Part shown: in pieces, positions 13,801 through 26,179 of the stretch
Layout: each line of letters opens with the position of its first letter
How positions within the stretch are numbered: position 1 is the first letter of the stretch
DNA from: Pratylenchus scribneri
Lineage: Eukaryota; Nematoda; Chromadorea; Rhabditida; Pratylenchidae
Assembly (NCBI GenBank): GCA_030063045.1
Contig: JAQSEB010000200.1
Coordinates: forward strand, 186,001-250,000
Reading direction: 5' to 3'
Length of the DNA stretch: 64,000 nucleotides
Translations under genes and position numbers: made by a program
Notes under the pieces: generated by a model
Database searches by the model: none
What the model was told of the DNA's origin: nothing
What the model saw: the letters and a program-made list of their open reading frames with translations, nothing else

Positions 13801-16360
13801 ATCTTCGTGTTCCTCCACTTGAAGTCGGACTTTCTCAATTGGCATTTTGTAGAGGCTGCTTGCGTCAAAACTGTCCCCTCCTCCGCTTATCAATGTTCCA
13901 TTGTATCGGCAAAGAAGTAGCATATCCGAAAATAGGATCAAATACCGCAATTGGAGTTCCTTTCTTGTTTGCCTCCTTAATTCCCCTTCATGCAATAATT
14001 TTCTGTCGGGTGCAAAAACCTCAAATGCAAATTTGAATTTACTATATATTCCCTAAATTTACATCGAATACTCCTTGCAATTTTCGGTGCAATTCCAACA
14101 ATTTATGGTCCGCATCGGCACCCGCCAAAAATTCATTCACATTGTTTGAAACTGCCGTCAATTTCTTCAATGCCTCATCCGCAATTTTGGCCTCGACCAA
14201 ATTGTCGGGCAAATATTTTCTGTACCTTTCCATCAACAATTTATATCTGACCACATTTTGGTGCACTGCGTCCAATTGCATTACAATTGAAATTCCCTTC
14301 AAATTCATTGCATTTCCGCCATCTACTCCACCTTTTCGACCTCCGCTTTCATCCCCTTCATTCAATATTCCCTATTAAAATTTGCCAATTAATTATTCCT
14401 TTTTCCCCCAATATTAAACTTGTTCAAATTTCTTTGTTACGTAGGCCAAATCACGATTTTCATCCAATGCTTGTTGAAATTCTGCAGCCAATTTTCGTTT
14501 TGTTTTTAGGAAATTGTTGCAAATTTTTAGGTAATCCGAATTCTTTTGGAAAACTTCGGCCATGTCCGGCTTTCTCGAATCCCTAATAAATTCTCCCAAT
14601 TATTTTATTTCTATTCTTTTTTCCAACCATTTTGCAACTTTGATGGCAAAAACATCGAGGAAAACAACTTTGTGAACATTCAAAATCATTTTGAATTGGT
14701 CAGAAATTCGTTGAATGACATGTGGTTCATTGGTTGGTGGCCCGGATGGCACCAACCATTTCCTATTCATTTGCCTTTCACATTCCAACAAATAACTTTA
14801 AAATGAATTCATCTCATAATATTTTCCCCATCTCCATTCCAATTTACTTTAAATAATTCTCGCCAATATGTTGAAGCAAATCCACATATGCCCTTTGCAC
14901 TTGAAAAAATTCCATTGCCACTGAATGTAATTCCCTCAACCGTTTATCCTCCTTTTCATCGCCAGTTTCATATCGTGGAATGACCGTAGCCCCAATTTCC
15001 TCGTCCATTATTGTGCTTCCACTTTGTGAACTGACCATACTCGCCGTTTTTGCCTTCACCTCCTCCCCCGCTGTTGTTGTCCTTCTTCGTCCTTTTGAAC
15101 GCAAATTTGCCTTATTAGCCCTGGAGGAAATGGCCAAATCTATTGGGGAATATTTAACAGGGAAATTGGACATTTTTCGGACCATTTTCATTTTCCATTC
15201 CACTCGGCTCAGTTTGGGATTTGCACATTCCCGAATTTGTTGGTATTCCCTCAAATGCCATACTTTTGGTCGGATCACTCACATATCCTTTTCGACACTA
15301 AATATTCATTCAATTCAATTCAATTATCCTTCATTTTTTCCCAATACCTTTTTTGGTGCATTCCTCATTCGGCCAACCTCCGATGGCAATCTGCACAAAT
15401 TATGACATATATTCATTCCCTCCCATTTATTAATGGACCAACCCTGTCTCAATTGGCACTTTCTTGAATAATCCCTTTTGGCGCATTTCCTCAATAATTT
15501 TTGTTGTCAGTGTGTTGTCACCTTTTCCAATGCTTGATCCCCTTTAATCCAATTCAAATTCCTCAATCAATTCCCATTCCCCCCCCCCCCCCCCCCACCT
15601 TCTGCTTATTCTCTCCATTAGGCCACCGGTTTCCGTGGTGGCATCCGACAATTCCGAATATCCGTCTTCTTCCAAATCTGAATCCTCCTCCGAATTTGAA
15701 TCAACTTCCTTTCCCATATCCGCCTCCTCCTCCTCCTCCTCCCCTTCATCCCCCTTTTCCTCCTTCAATCGGCCCAATCCCATTTTATGATGGCCCAACC
15801 AATCCATTGAGGGCGTGTCTGGGCCAAATAATCTGGGACTTTGAATTTTTGTAATTTTATTTCAACTTTTCCAATTTTCAGCTTACCCAATTTTATTGAA
15901 ACGTTGAATAACATTTTTTACACTTTCGCTCCGTTCATTTCCTCCATTTTCGGCATCAGCAGAAGGAGGTGGAATTTGTGGCAATGGCAAATTATAATTC
16001 CGTTCTTCCTAAACAACAACATTTTGTGCCTTTTTTGCCATTTTCCATCAAACCTTAGGCAAATGTCTTGGTGGTGGGGGTGGAGGAGCCTCTCTACATG
16101 GTTTTATTGGAGGCAATGGCTTATCGGCCGAAAACATTCCAATTTTATTCGATTCGAATATTCCTGCATTTGGCCATTTTTAATTTAGCTCACCCTCAAA
16201 AAAACCAACTTTTCTTTTCTGCCACCGATTTATTTGACGTCAAATCTTTCCCCCCGTTTTCCTCCTCCCCATTTTTTATTTCCAAATTCGCCTCGTCGAA
16301 TTTGGCCCGCAACTCCAAAAAGTTCATTGCCTGTTCCTGTTTATTTTCAATGCAAGCCAT
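10813..16360 (-). CDS. exc-5: FGD/EXC-5-like RhoGEF with PH, FYVE and second PH domain
   Basis: A large multi-exon gene read right to left. The likely start at 16358-16360 gives MACIENKQEQAMNFLELRAK. Then come Pro-rich exons (KPLPPIKP and APPPPPPRH near 16.1 kb; LPLPQIPPP near 15.98 kb) and an acidic segment (about 15.5-15.8 kb). The DH/RhoGEF domain spans about 15.28-14.04 kb (helices with FQVQRAYVDLLQHIGENYL and LLMERYRKYLPDNL). A PH domain lies at 13.99-13.66 kb (LRYLILFSDMLLLCRYNG), a complete FYVE finger at about 13.42-13.11 kb (WIPD, RRKHHCRQCGWLICQKC, final CPQCF), and a C-terminal PH domain at about 12.93-10.81 kb ending RWLATLQRILIIDEP. This order matches the FGD family: Cdc42 exchange factors on PI3P membranes, EXC-5 in C. 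elegans excretory canal. The intron at about 11.27-12.42 kb contains a minisatellite array. Confidence 0.9.
11332..12420 (-). repeat. 29/30-bp minisatellite array 1 (intronic)
   Basis: About 37 tandem copies of a unit that on the plus strand reads TAATTCTGATTTGTAATTGC followed by ACTAAATTG. Units are 30 bp with TAATTTGCAC or 29 bp with TAATTGCAC or TAAATGCAC; the 30-bp form predominates at the low-coordinate end. One copy near 11830 and one near 12142 are shortened. The array is inside an intron of the FGD-like gene. The core (reverse complement TTACAAATCAGAATTACA) is shared with the arrays at 28.8-29.4 and 42.2-43.7 kb. Confidence 0.97.
15577..15597. repeat. Poly-C homopolymer tract
   Basis: About 20 consecutive C residues followed by ACC, at an exon-intron region of the FGD-like gene. 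This is a likely site of length polymorphism or assembly error. If it is coding on the minus strand it would give a Gly run. Confidence 0.85.
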
Positions 16361-17467
16361 TTTGGGCAATTTGGACAGCAAAAGAGGAATAATTTAGCCA
16401 AGAGCAGAATTATTCTGGAATGGGAAAAGGAATTTGCGGCCAAATTTGGATTATTGGTTCGAATTATTCGGCAAATAATAAAAAAATAATAATGGAAGGA
16501 GCCATATTTGCCTTTTGATACTCTGTTGACACATTCTTCACCCCTCAACACATTTGTTTGGATTATTGTTAGCAAATTGGGCCAGGGGAAAGGGTGGGGC
16601 TGGGCTGGACCAAATTCTTGTCCCTCTCTTTCCCATTCCCCTCCGTTTGAAAAAGGCGAGAAATTTGATAAAGCGGCCAATAAAGGAATAATATGGAAAA
16701 TTGAATTAACGTAATATGGCTACTGATCACCAAACATAGAGGTGCCCCCACCAAATGTCCCAACAGTCAGCAACAGCCCCAAAGGGGCCTTCACCTCCAT
16801 TTCCCATAATTCTCGTCGTCATAAATTCGCTGACTCATCCCCCTCCAGCGTCCAGCCTCAACTTCTCATTTTGTCTCATTTTCACGTATTTTCCGTAAAA
16901 ATTTAGCGGATCAACTCACAAATGGACGATGAAGGGCTAATGGGGTGAAAGGTGGATCGAATAAAATGGAATTGAAAGAACAAGTTATGATTGAATTGAT
17001 GATGATGATGATGATCAACAGCCCGCAAGGGAATGGGGGAATGAAAAAGGCATTCTCCCCTTTATTCCATCGGTCAATTCCCCATTCATTTGTGCAAGTT
17101 TTTCACGTTAAAAGGACAATATTGGTGATTTATAATGGTGATCAAAGGTGGCGATAAGCTAATCAATTCCCCTTGTCATGGTAGAATAAAATTGTAAAGC
17201 AAAATAAAAAATTTATCAATTTTCCAGTAAAATAATAGAGGTATAAATGTGTTTTGGCTTTTGGGCCACACGGAAATGATATCAGTAAAAAAAAGGCCTT
17301 GAGAAAATCAGCAAAACTGTAGCAAAAAGGACCACTCATTATTATTTTTAAATATAAATTTGGCGATATGTTTTTATTATCAATTATATCCTTTTTATTA
17401 AAAATTAATTTTTAATTTTTTTTTAAATAATTTATCAAATTTTTATTATTTTTATAAGTAAAAAATT
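16361..17467. other. Divergent intergenic region
   Basis: It separates the FGD-like gene (minus) from the EED gene (plus), so it should hold both promoters. I see a short ATG trinucleotide run near 17000 and AT-rich DNA from 17200 to 17460, but no further gene. An additional 5' exon of the FGD-like gene could lie at 16.4-16.7 kb. Confidence 0.45.
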
Positions 17468-18922
17468 ATGAAAGCTCCATATACCTGCGTTGGAACATTT
17501 GCGGTAAATTTGATGATTGTCAAAATCCAATGAAAACCTCATTATTTTTCAGGAAAATCACAAATCAACAGTTTATGCGGTCGCATTCAATCCATGTTCC
17601 TCACAAGAAGATGGCCTCAACTATTTTGCTACCGTCGGCAAAAATAAAGTAACAACCAATTTAACTAATTCAAAGCCCCATTTTTTTTGTTCAGATTTCC
17701 GTCTATTCTTGTCACCCAAATCAATCTGGAATTCGTTTGCTGCGTCAATTTGATGATCAAGATGCGGTAAATCAATCAATCCATTCAAATATTTCAAATT
17801 CATTTTATATTTTCGATTTATTTTCAGACGGATGAATGTTTTTATGCGATCACATGGGCCTATAAAATTGATACGGCCCAACAAGTTTTGGTGGTCGGTG
17901 GCCATCGTGGCGTGATTCGAGTGATGAGCCCACACAATGGTCGACTTTTTTGCGTAAATTTCCATTCCACATTTTCATTCATATATTTCTCATATTTTAG
18001 CCTTTAATTGGGCACGGCGATTCAATCAATGAATTGCGCACTTCACCTCGGAATCCAATGATTGTTGCGTCGGCAAGCAAAGATTTCACCGCCAGAATTT
18101 GGAATATTCAACAAAGGAATTGTTTGGCCGTTTTGGGTGGAGTCCAAGGCCATCGGGATCAAGTCATTTCATTGGTTGGTCCAATTTATTCCAACAATTC
18201 TAATAAATTTCCCAGGATTTTAACAGTGACGGTGCATTTTTGGCCACCGCAAGTATGGACCATGCGGTCAAACTTTGGCACATTGGCGAGGGGACGGAGG
18301 TGAATGCCCGAATCCAATCATCAATGAAGGAAGGGGGAAATGGAAACGAATCGGAAGTGGAATTGCATTTTCCAATTTGCCATTCCCGTGATTTACACAC
18401 AAATTATGTGGACAGTGTCCGAATTATGGGCGATTTCATCTTCTCAAAATCGAGCGAAAATTGCATAACTTTGTGGAAATTTGGCAAATTTGATGAAGGA
18501 ATTTGCGGAAAAGGGACATTGAAATGCCCGGAAACATTTTCATCACATACGGTCATAATGGATATGCCAAACACGGAAATGTGGTTCATCAAAATGGGAA
18601 TTGACCCGCAAAATAAAGTAAAAATGGGGAAAATATTTTATTTAAATTATTTTTTATAGTTTTTGGCCTGCGGCAGTCAAAATGGCGAAATCCGAATTTG
18701 GCGATTGGACAAAGGGAAATTGCCCTCACCAAATGGGGATTATTTGATTGGGCCAAGCAACCGTGAATTGAGAGGATGTATCCGACAAATTGAATTCAGT
18801 CCGGACGGAAAGGTAAATCAAGGGGAGGGGAATGGAATGAATTATTTTGGAATATTATTCAGATGATGATCGCAGTTGGTGATGGCGGAATGGTCTCAAG
18901 ATATGATTTAACGCCGGAATAA
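17468..18922 (+). CDS. mes-6: EED/MES-6-like WD40 subunit of Polycomb repressive complex 2
   Basis: Eight exons join in phase 0: 17468-17503, 17553-17648, 17695-17766, 17828-17953, 18001-18174, 18216-18617, 18660-18812 and 18863-18922, about 372 residues. The protein begins with [12 protein letters not shown] and is then almost entirely WD40 blades. EED landmarks are present in order: [132 protein letters not shown] and [11 protein letters not shown]. In PRC2, EED binds EZH2 and reads trimethyl-lysine through an aromatic cage. The protein is shorter than human EED (441 residues) because it lacks most of the N-terminal tail. The assignment is confident. Confidence 0.93.
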
Positions 18923-21900
18923 ATTGGAATTGAATGGGAATGGATGATCTCAAATTGTTGATGAATGAATGAATGAATATTGGCCAGTGGATGGAATAAT
19001 ATTTTAATAAATTCCATAATATTTTTTTAACCTTTTTTCACTTTCATTTTTATTTCCCAATTTCATTTTTTTCTCATTTTATTTATTTATAAATTTGAAT
19101 GCATTTCCTCTTTCAAATTCAATTCCCTTCTTTGGTAAATGGCCCCAAGGGTCCAATTCTCGCATTTGCCGTTCCTTTCTCCTTTTCCAATTTGCTTTCA
19201 TCGCCTCAGGGCAATTTCACAAATTGACAGGCATTTTGGCCATTTTCCCTCTAAATAAATACACAAAACAGCCACCATAAAGGGGAATGGCGGCGGAAAA
19301 GGAAGAGTGGTGGGAGGGAGGGGATTGATTGACCGGTGGCCGAAATGAGAAGAAGCAAAATTACATTTTTCATTTGGAATAGCTGCTGCCCTCAATGTCC
19401 ATGGCCTGGCCATTGGCTTGTTTGCGCAGTCCGTTCCATTCCATATTAGCCACTGTGACCTGCTATTTGGCCAAAATATAAAAAGGGAAAATAATGCATT
19501 GGCCATTCTTCCCACCAATTTGAACATTTTTACATTTTATAATCCATTCCCCCTAATATTGCCGTTCTTTTCTCCTCAAATTCCTTTTTTTCATTTTAAA
19601 ATCCCCCGAGGCCAAATTCACTCACTAAAGAAGATTCCTCCAAGTCAGCAAAAAAATTTATCGGTCCTTTAATCTAATTGGGCCATGGCCTGCCAGTTGT
19701 GGCTGTCTTCCTCGTCAATTCTTCCCATTTTTTTTTGGCAAATTTGGACTCAATTTTCGAACCAAAAATGCCTCCTTTTTTTCATTCTTTTTCTGGCCAA
19801 TGGACAAAATGAATCCATTGAATGAATGAATAGAATTGGCCCAAATTCACGCTTCGATTGGTTCAAATGGATGGATGAATGGGGATGAGATCATCCACCC
19901 ACCCACCCAACCGCCGACTGCGCACCTTCCCCAAAATGTTCCAACGCCCAATTATCGGCTTTGTCCCCTTTCCATCCCTTTTTTATTCCTTCTTTTCCAT
20001 ATTTGTCGATGTAAAAAAGGACATTTCCCTTTTTTTGTTGGTCCCCCTGGAAACCAAAATAGGTCAATTTTTTATTGAGGATGGACAATGATGACCCTCC
20101 CAATGGACGGCAAATCTAAATAATCCCTGAATCCACCATTTGGATTCGATTACCCAAAAATGGATGGATTCTTTTCATTCCCCACAAAACATCCATCCGA
20201 AGGTGGGGATGGATGGAGGGAAGGGCGGATCTCGAATGGAAATGGAATCCGCCCAAATTGCCCTGCCCAACCCCGGCAATTACCCTCCCAACCTTTTTAC
20301 CACCCATCCATCCACCAAAACCCGGTCCATCGGCCATTATCCGCGCAAATGCTTCGCCAAAATGGGCCAATCCCTGCCCATCCATCCATCCATTCAATTC
20401 ATCCATCCAACCACAAATATTCCGCCCATTTCACCGTTAACCAATTCCATTCCCGCCGATCAAATCATCCAAAAATATGATTTCTCCATTTTTCCATTAA
20501 TGTCCATTAATTAAAGCATTTTCCAGCCCCCAAAAAAGTCCAAAAGCTTTGAAGGGAAATGTCCATCCCATTCCATTTGGGCATAGGCCCAACAGCCTTT
20601 CTTCCCCTTCTCTTTCGGCTACTTGTCCACTCCGAATGGGAGGAAAAGGAAGGAAGGATCGAATTTCAGCTTGTAAAAGGGGAAAATGGGGACAATCGAC
20701 TGGTTGAAAAGAGGGTGGACACGGGGAGAAAATAGAAAGGAATGGAGGGGAAAGGATGGCCCCTCTCCTTGCGCAATACAAACAAAATGAGGCCGAATTT
20801 TAGTGTTTTAAAAGGTTGGGGCGGACAATTTGGCAATCTAAAATGAAGGCCATCCAAATATATATTGGCCAATACCAATTCTCCCTTTTCCATTGTCTTT
20901 TTCAAAACAATCATCAAAACGACCTTGTTGCCCCCCTCCCCCCCCTTCCACCCCATCCGTACCACCATTTTTGGTTGGCCATCTGGCCATCCATGCTCTT
21001 CCATCGACCATTTGGCACATTCCCCTCCCTCCTCAATCCACTATTGTCCTTCCGGTCCTCTCCTCCTCTCCATCCCCTCCCACCCCAATCAATTTTTATA
21101 TCCTAAAAATGTCCGTGCCAATTCCTCCTTTTGCCCATTTTTCAATGACCATTTCCGTCCATTGGCCATTCTCCCTTATTAAAAGTGGACAAAACCACTT
21201 TTCCCACCCTTTTCCCGAATGATGATGTTTTCTCCTCCCAAGTCCCAACAATCAATCCTTTAAGCCGGCCCACAAATCCCCCTCCACCCATCTTCCTTCC
21301 CCCCATTCATTTCAACCACTCCACCGACTTTTTCTTCTTCCACTTTAAATTGCGCACCAATGGCCAAAATGGTGACTAAAATTATTTTAGTTTAAAATTC
21401 GATTGGCCAATTCCAACTCCGTTCGTCCATTTGAAGGATATCCCCAATTGTGGGCGGCACTTTTTCTGCCTAAAATCTTTTCCTTCCTTTCTCCCAAATC
21501 CAAATGCCCAAAAAATTCCCCCTAATTGTCTATTCTGGCCCATTTCCTTCCCATCCCCTTTTCCCGTTCCCAAAAGTCTGACAAGCCAAACCCATCGAAG
21601 TTTTCCCATCCCATTTTGCCATTCAATGCCAAAATGTCCGATTCTTCTTCATTTCTTATTGGTTTGCCTTTTTCGGGCGACGAATTGAATAAACAAATTG
21701 GCGAATTCATGGGGACTTGTAAAGGGAAAATAGAAGCAAAAGCGAAATATGTGGAAAATGAAGAAGGGCCGCGGCATTCTGGCCGCCTTTGGCCAAATCG
21801 ATGTTTTGCTGAAAAAGAAAGAGGCCAAGGAAGATGCAAAGGAAAGCAAAAACATTCTCAGCTGCAAATTTTCGAATAATGGCCTCAAATTCATTGTTGG

Positions 21901-22412
21901 TTATTCTTTTTTGGCATTGGCAAAAATCCAAATTTGCAAGTGAAAATTCATAAAGGACCTCCCGGGCTGTTGGCCGTTTTGGCCATCATTTTCAGTGTAT
22001 TTTCCCATTATCAACCAACAAAACACTTGCCCCATCCTAGCCGGTGCCGGCATTTCCCCTTCATTATTCCCCTATTTCCATTGTGCTGTCTGCTGGCCAA
22101 AAGCAAAGCAAAGGAATTGGCCAAAAGAATTCGCCAATTCTCCTTCCCCCCTATGCCCAATGCTCAGGCATCGCCCTAGGGCAAAGCAATTTGCCTATCC
22201 CGTCATTTCCCTTCCATTCCCGATTCCCGTGAATAAAAACGCGTGACGAATGCCCCCTCCCCTCCCTCACTCCTTCAGAATTCCTTTTTTGTCAGCCCCA
22301 GGGCCCATCACATCCAACAAATTAATTCCCCGAATTTTCACCTTAAATCTCAATAATATTAAAGAAAATTTTGATTTTGACTAAATTAATTGCCGAATTT
22401 TCGGCATCTAAA
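18923..22412. other. Gene-poor spacer, 3.5 kb
   Basis: Pyrimidine-rich low-complexity DNA with CCATCCATCC-type runs near 20.15-20.43 kb and C/T-rich tracts at 20.9-21.3 kb. Several ORFs of 60-120 codons occur on both strands. One on the plus strand around 21634 has a plausible exon-like composition, but it has no domain or clear splice partners. I cannot support a gene here. Confidence 0.4.
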
Positions 22413-23533
22413 ATGCTGCCATTTCATCAAATTTTAACATCAAATCGACGGAATTTTTCACTCATTCTCCTTTTTGGCCTTTTTATTGCATTTTCCTCCG
22501 CAGTTCGAAATAAGGAAATCGACGAAAATTATCAACGACTAATTCCCCTCTCACTAATCCCAAAAGGATGCGATCATGCCAGAGGGGTGGAACCCGGGCC
22601 TGGAGGGGATCCGGCAAAAGAGTATGGATTTGTTGAGGGAAATGGACTGGAAAAGTGTCGAGTTTGGTTGGACGAGGTTGGCCAATGGCATTGATTTTGA
22701 TTGGATTTTGGAATTGATTTCAAATTTAAAGGAAAGCCACAGTGCCAGCGATGAAGATGGCCATTATGAGCGGTATAAATGCCAACATTTGAGAAGTGAA
22801 TTGTCCCAATTAAATTGTCAAAATAATTCATAATTAATTAAGTTCATGGACAATATAATGAAGAGACGGGAAAATGTGAATGCAAAGACAGGTGGAAAGG
22901 ACCAATTTGCAATGAATATATTGGGTAAGGGCAAATAATGGCATCAGAAGTCAGAAGGATTGAATATTCCAATTGTAGTTGCCCAGTCAATCACTCCTAC
23001 ATTATGGGAGTTTGTACTCCAAATGTTTGCCAACATGATGGCCAATTGGCCCTTGGCTCAAAGCACATTGAATGCATTTGTACGGCACCCTGGGATGGTC
23101 GGTACTGTGAACGGTTGGCTTGTTGGAGGATGGCAGAAAAAGGTAAAATGAATGGACAATTTCGGAACGATTTTTTTAGAACATGAAAGACGGTGGCGAA
23201 ATTCAAACGATCGATGTCGATGCGCGGATAATTATGTGGGTGAAAATTGTGATACAATTATTTCCTGCCAAAATGGTGAATTAATTGGAGGAAGGTTGGA
23301 AAAAAATTGAAATTGCCGAAAAATGAATTGCTTTTAAGATGCCAATGTGCCGAAGGATGGAAAGGCGAAGTTTGCGACCGGAAATGTACGCCAAATCAAA
23401 CGTGAAATTATTTTCTGATTAAAATTATATTTCCCTCATTTGCAGATGTGGGGCCACCTCCTTATTAATAATGATTAGCCCTTTAATTGGCCTACTAATT
23501 TTGTCCATATCAACTGCGATTTGGTTGGGCTAA
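22413..23533 (+). CDS. EGF-repeat protein with C-terminal membrane anchor
   Basis: Exons near 22413-22674, 22729-22794, 22844-22924, 22949-23130, 23180-23296, 23340-23400 and 23446-23533 join in phase through GT-AG introns. The start at 22413 gives a basic N-terminus followed by a signal-like hydrophobic run (NFSLILLFGLFIAFSSAV). The ectodomain has EGF-type cysteine patterns: GKCECKDRWKGPICN; CTPNVCQHDGQL with CICTAPWDGRYC; CRCADNYVGENC; CQCAEGWKGEVC. The C-terminus is a short hydrophobic helix (LLIMISPLIGLLILSISTAI) that ends four residues before the stop. That suits either a tail-like single-pass segment or a GPI signal. Ligand and pathway are unknown. The domain type is clear, and the exact exon joins are my reconstruction. 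Confidence 0.8.
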
Positions 23534-24327
23534 TTATGAATGGATCCATCGAAATTGAGGACAAAAATTCCCAAATTGCTCCATCCAAATTCTTTCATTA
23601 AAATTATAACAAATTGTCCCAAGGCGCTATTCTCTCTCAAAATCCAACATAAAACCTCATGGATTCGATTAAATCCTCTCTCTATCCATTTATTCATCAT
23701 TTTCTAATAAATATCCCTCTTATAATAGAGCTTATCCTTCCTAACAATTTTTTTTTTCCATTTTCTAGTCCTTTGTTTTCTTTTTCATTATAGAAATGTG
23801 TATTTAATAAAAATGAATTAATCATTAATCACTCTTTCATATAATACGCAACCAATTTCCAAATTCAATTTACAATTTATGAGCTATTTTTTCATTGCAC
23901 ATTTATTCAACTCCGTTCTCAATATTTCCGTTAATTAAATGATTAATTTTAATTAATTAAATTTATGTTAACAAGCAGATTCAGCTGCTTAACATGGATT
24001 ATTGATTTATGGATTACGATAATAAAAAAAGATGGTCGAAATGCTTTTTAATTATTATATTTTGGCATTTTGTTTTTGAATGAAACAATATCCAATTTCT
24101 CAATAATGATTAATGAATAAAAAAAATTTTATTCGTTGATTTTGGTTGCTTTTTCTTCTTATTTGTGCTTTGTGGTGTGTTTTCAACATATGCCATCAGT
24201 TTAATTACAAATTATGAATCGGTGCTATTTTATTTTCTTTTCCTATTTTACTATGTTTTTTTTTTTCTAAATTATTCGAGGTTTTAAGAAAAACTAAACT
24301 ATAAAAGATAGGAGGAAAATAAATCGA
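23534..24327. other. AT-rich spacer
   Basis: The 3' UTR of the EGF-repeat gene and the promoter region of the pyrophosphatase gene. It is rich in T tracts. No ORF or repeat of note. Confidence 0.5.
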
Positions 24328-25904
24328 ATGAAAACAACTATAATTGGTGTTGGTGTTGGTCATTTATTTGCTCTTCTGGGACTTCTTACTATTACAACGG
24401 GACTTCTTTTTTGGTTTGTACTTTTCTTTGGTGTCACTCGAAATAATGAATTCATCCCATCCATAACCAAGGGAACTAGTCATCGCTTCCATTCCTCCCT
24501 AATTCATATTTCCATACTGACAAACTTTCCCTTAATTTTTTTTTCCTTTTCCAATTTAATTTAACATCGCCCTTTCCATTTCCATTAAAATAATCCAATT
24601 TCCCATTGATTGTGGATAACAGAAAATCTGTCAATCATTTTTTTTGGATGTTTAGGGCATTGAATAGTGTAACAAGTGCAGCACCAATTGCAGCAAGGAA
24701 TATTACAATCGCAAATATGACTCAATACAGCACTGTTGAACGTGGATCGCTCTACTCTCTTAACTACCGAATTTACATTAGTTTGTGATTTTTTTTTGAA
24801 AGATATTAAATTAAAATATAAATTTTTAGAAGGCCCCGATGGCAAAATGATCTCGCCTTGGCATGATATTCCCCTCTATGCCGATCCAGCCTCAAAAGTG
24901 TTTAATATGGTCGTGGAAATTCCTCGTTGGACCAATGCAAAAATGGAGGTTAAATTAAAATAATAAAATAACCAAAAAAATGTATTTCGATTTGGAAAAT
25001 CTCCTATTTCAATTCTAGATGAGAATAAATTAAAAATACTTGAAATGTGTGGTCAAATTATTAATTAATTAATTAAGATGGCCACCAAGGAGCCAATGTC
25101 GCCAATAAAGCAAGATGAGAAGAAAGGTCTTCCTCGTTTTGTGAACAATATTTTCCCCCATCACGGATACATTTGGAATTATGGGGCATTGCCGCAAACT
25201 TGGGAGGCAAGAAAAGGGATGAAGAAATTCAACAAATTCCATAATGCTTTCATAAAGGATCCAAACCATGTGGACAAAATCACCGGCGCCAAAGGGGACA
25301 ATGACCCAATCGATATTGTCGAAATTGGTTCAAAAGTTCAGAAGAGAGGGGCCGTCGTCAAAGTGAAAGTGCTCGGCACATTGGCACTTTTGGATGAAGG
25401 AGAAACCGATTGGAAGGTAAAATAAATTTGAATAAAATATTCAATTTATTTTAAAGTTGGTTGGAATTGACGTGAACGACGAATTGGCACCAAAATTGAA
25501 TAACATTGGGGACGTTGAACGAGAATTGCCCGGACTGCTTACGGCAACACATGAATGGTTTCGAGTTTACAAAATTCCAACGGGGAAGCCGGCAAACCAA
25601 TTCGCGTTCAACGGCGAATTCAAGGACCGTGAATTTGCGCATAAAGTGATCGACGAAACAAATGCATTTTGGAAGGCACTCATTTCCAAGCAAGATCCAA
25701 CTCCACTCAACACGTGAGAATTATTCCACATTTTCAATATTATTAATTGCAAAATTATTCTTTTTTAGTGAGACAAACTATCCGGGCGCGGCATTCCCAG
25801 CGGACAATCAAAAATGGGAGGAATTATTGGCCAAGCAACCGCCTCAAAATGAGCCAAAACCAATCCCGGACGGAGTGGACAAATGGCATTTCATCCAAAC
25901 TTGA
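24328..25904 (+). CDS. pyp-1: Inorganic pyrophosphatase with putative N-terminal membrane anchor
   Basis: Family I soluble-type pyrophosphatase (PPi + H2O to 2 Pi, EC 3.6.1.1). Exons 24328-24413, 24655-24780, 24830-24948, 25078-25206, 25258-25416, 25457-25713 and 25769-25904 join in phase. The first exon encodes a hydrophobic helix ([18 protein letters not shown]). The body starts at [19 protein letters not shown], very close to C. elegans PYP-1, and includes [44 protein letters not shown] (metal-binding Asp cluster) and [10 protein letters not shown]. The 51-bp stretch 25207-25257 is stop-free but has no counterpart in the family and is bounded by AG/GCAAGA and AAAG/GAT. I treat it as a GC-AG intron. 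The N-terminal exon may be one of two alternative starts; the internal Met of NMTQYS would give a cytosolic form. Confidence 0.93.
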
Positions 25905-26179
25905 CTGATGAAGAAAATGAGAGCAAATATTTAAATGAAATGAATTGTATTCCCCCTAAAATTGACGGCCAATCATATCAGCAAAATTCCCCTTCCCCAT
26001 TATATTTTGACCAATTTACTTATTTTAGTAAATAATTTGGCAATAATTTATTAGAAAATTGAATAAATATGTTTGTTGTTTGTTTGACTATATATATATT
26101 GCATTTTCGAGAAAATAATAATACCAATTGGGTTTGGGTGCTTGGATTTGAATAGAATTTACATTTTGAGTTTTTTTTT

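Noticed and set aside
19360..19460. Possible minus-strand terminal exon after a CAAATAGCAG acceptor
   Set aside because: Only about 30 codons, and no matching upstream exon was found on that strand.
21634..21880. Possible plus-strand exon starting MSDSSSFLIGLPFSGDELNK
   Set aside because: Exon-like composition, but no splice partners, domain or upstream signal could be found. Kept as unsupported.
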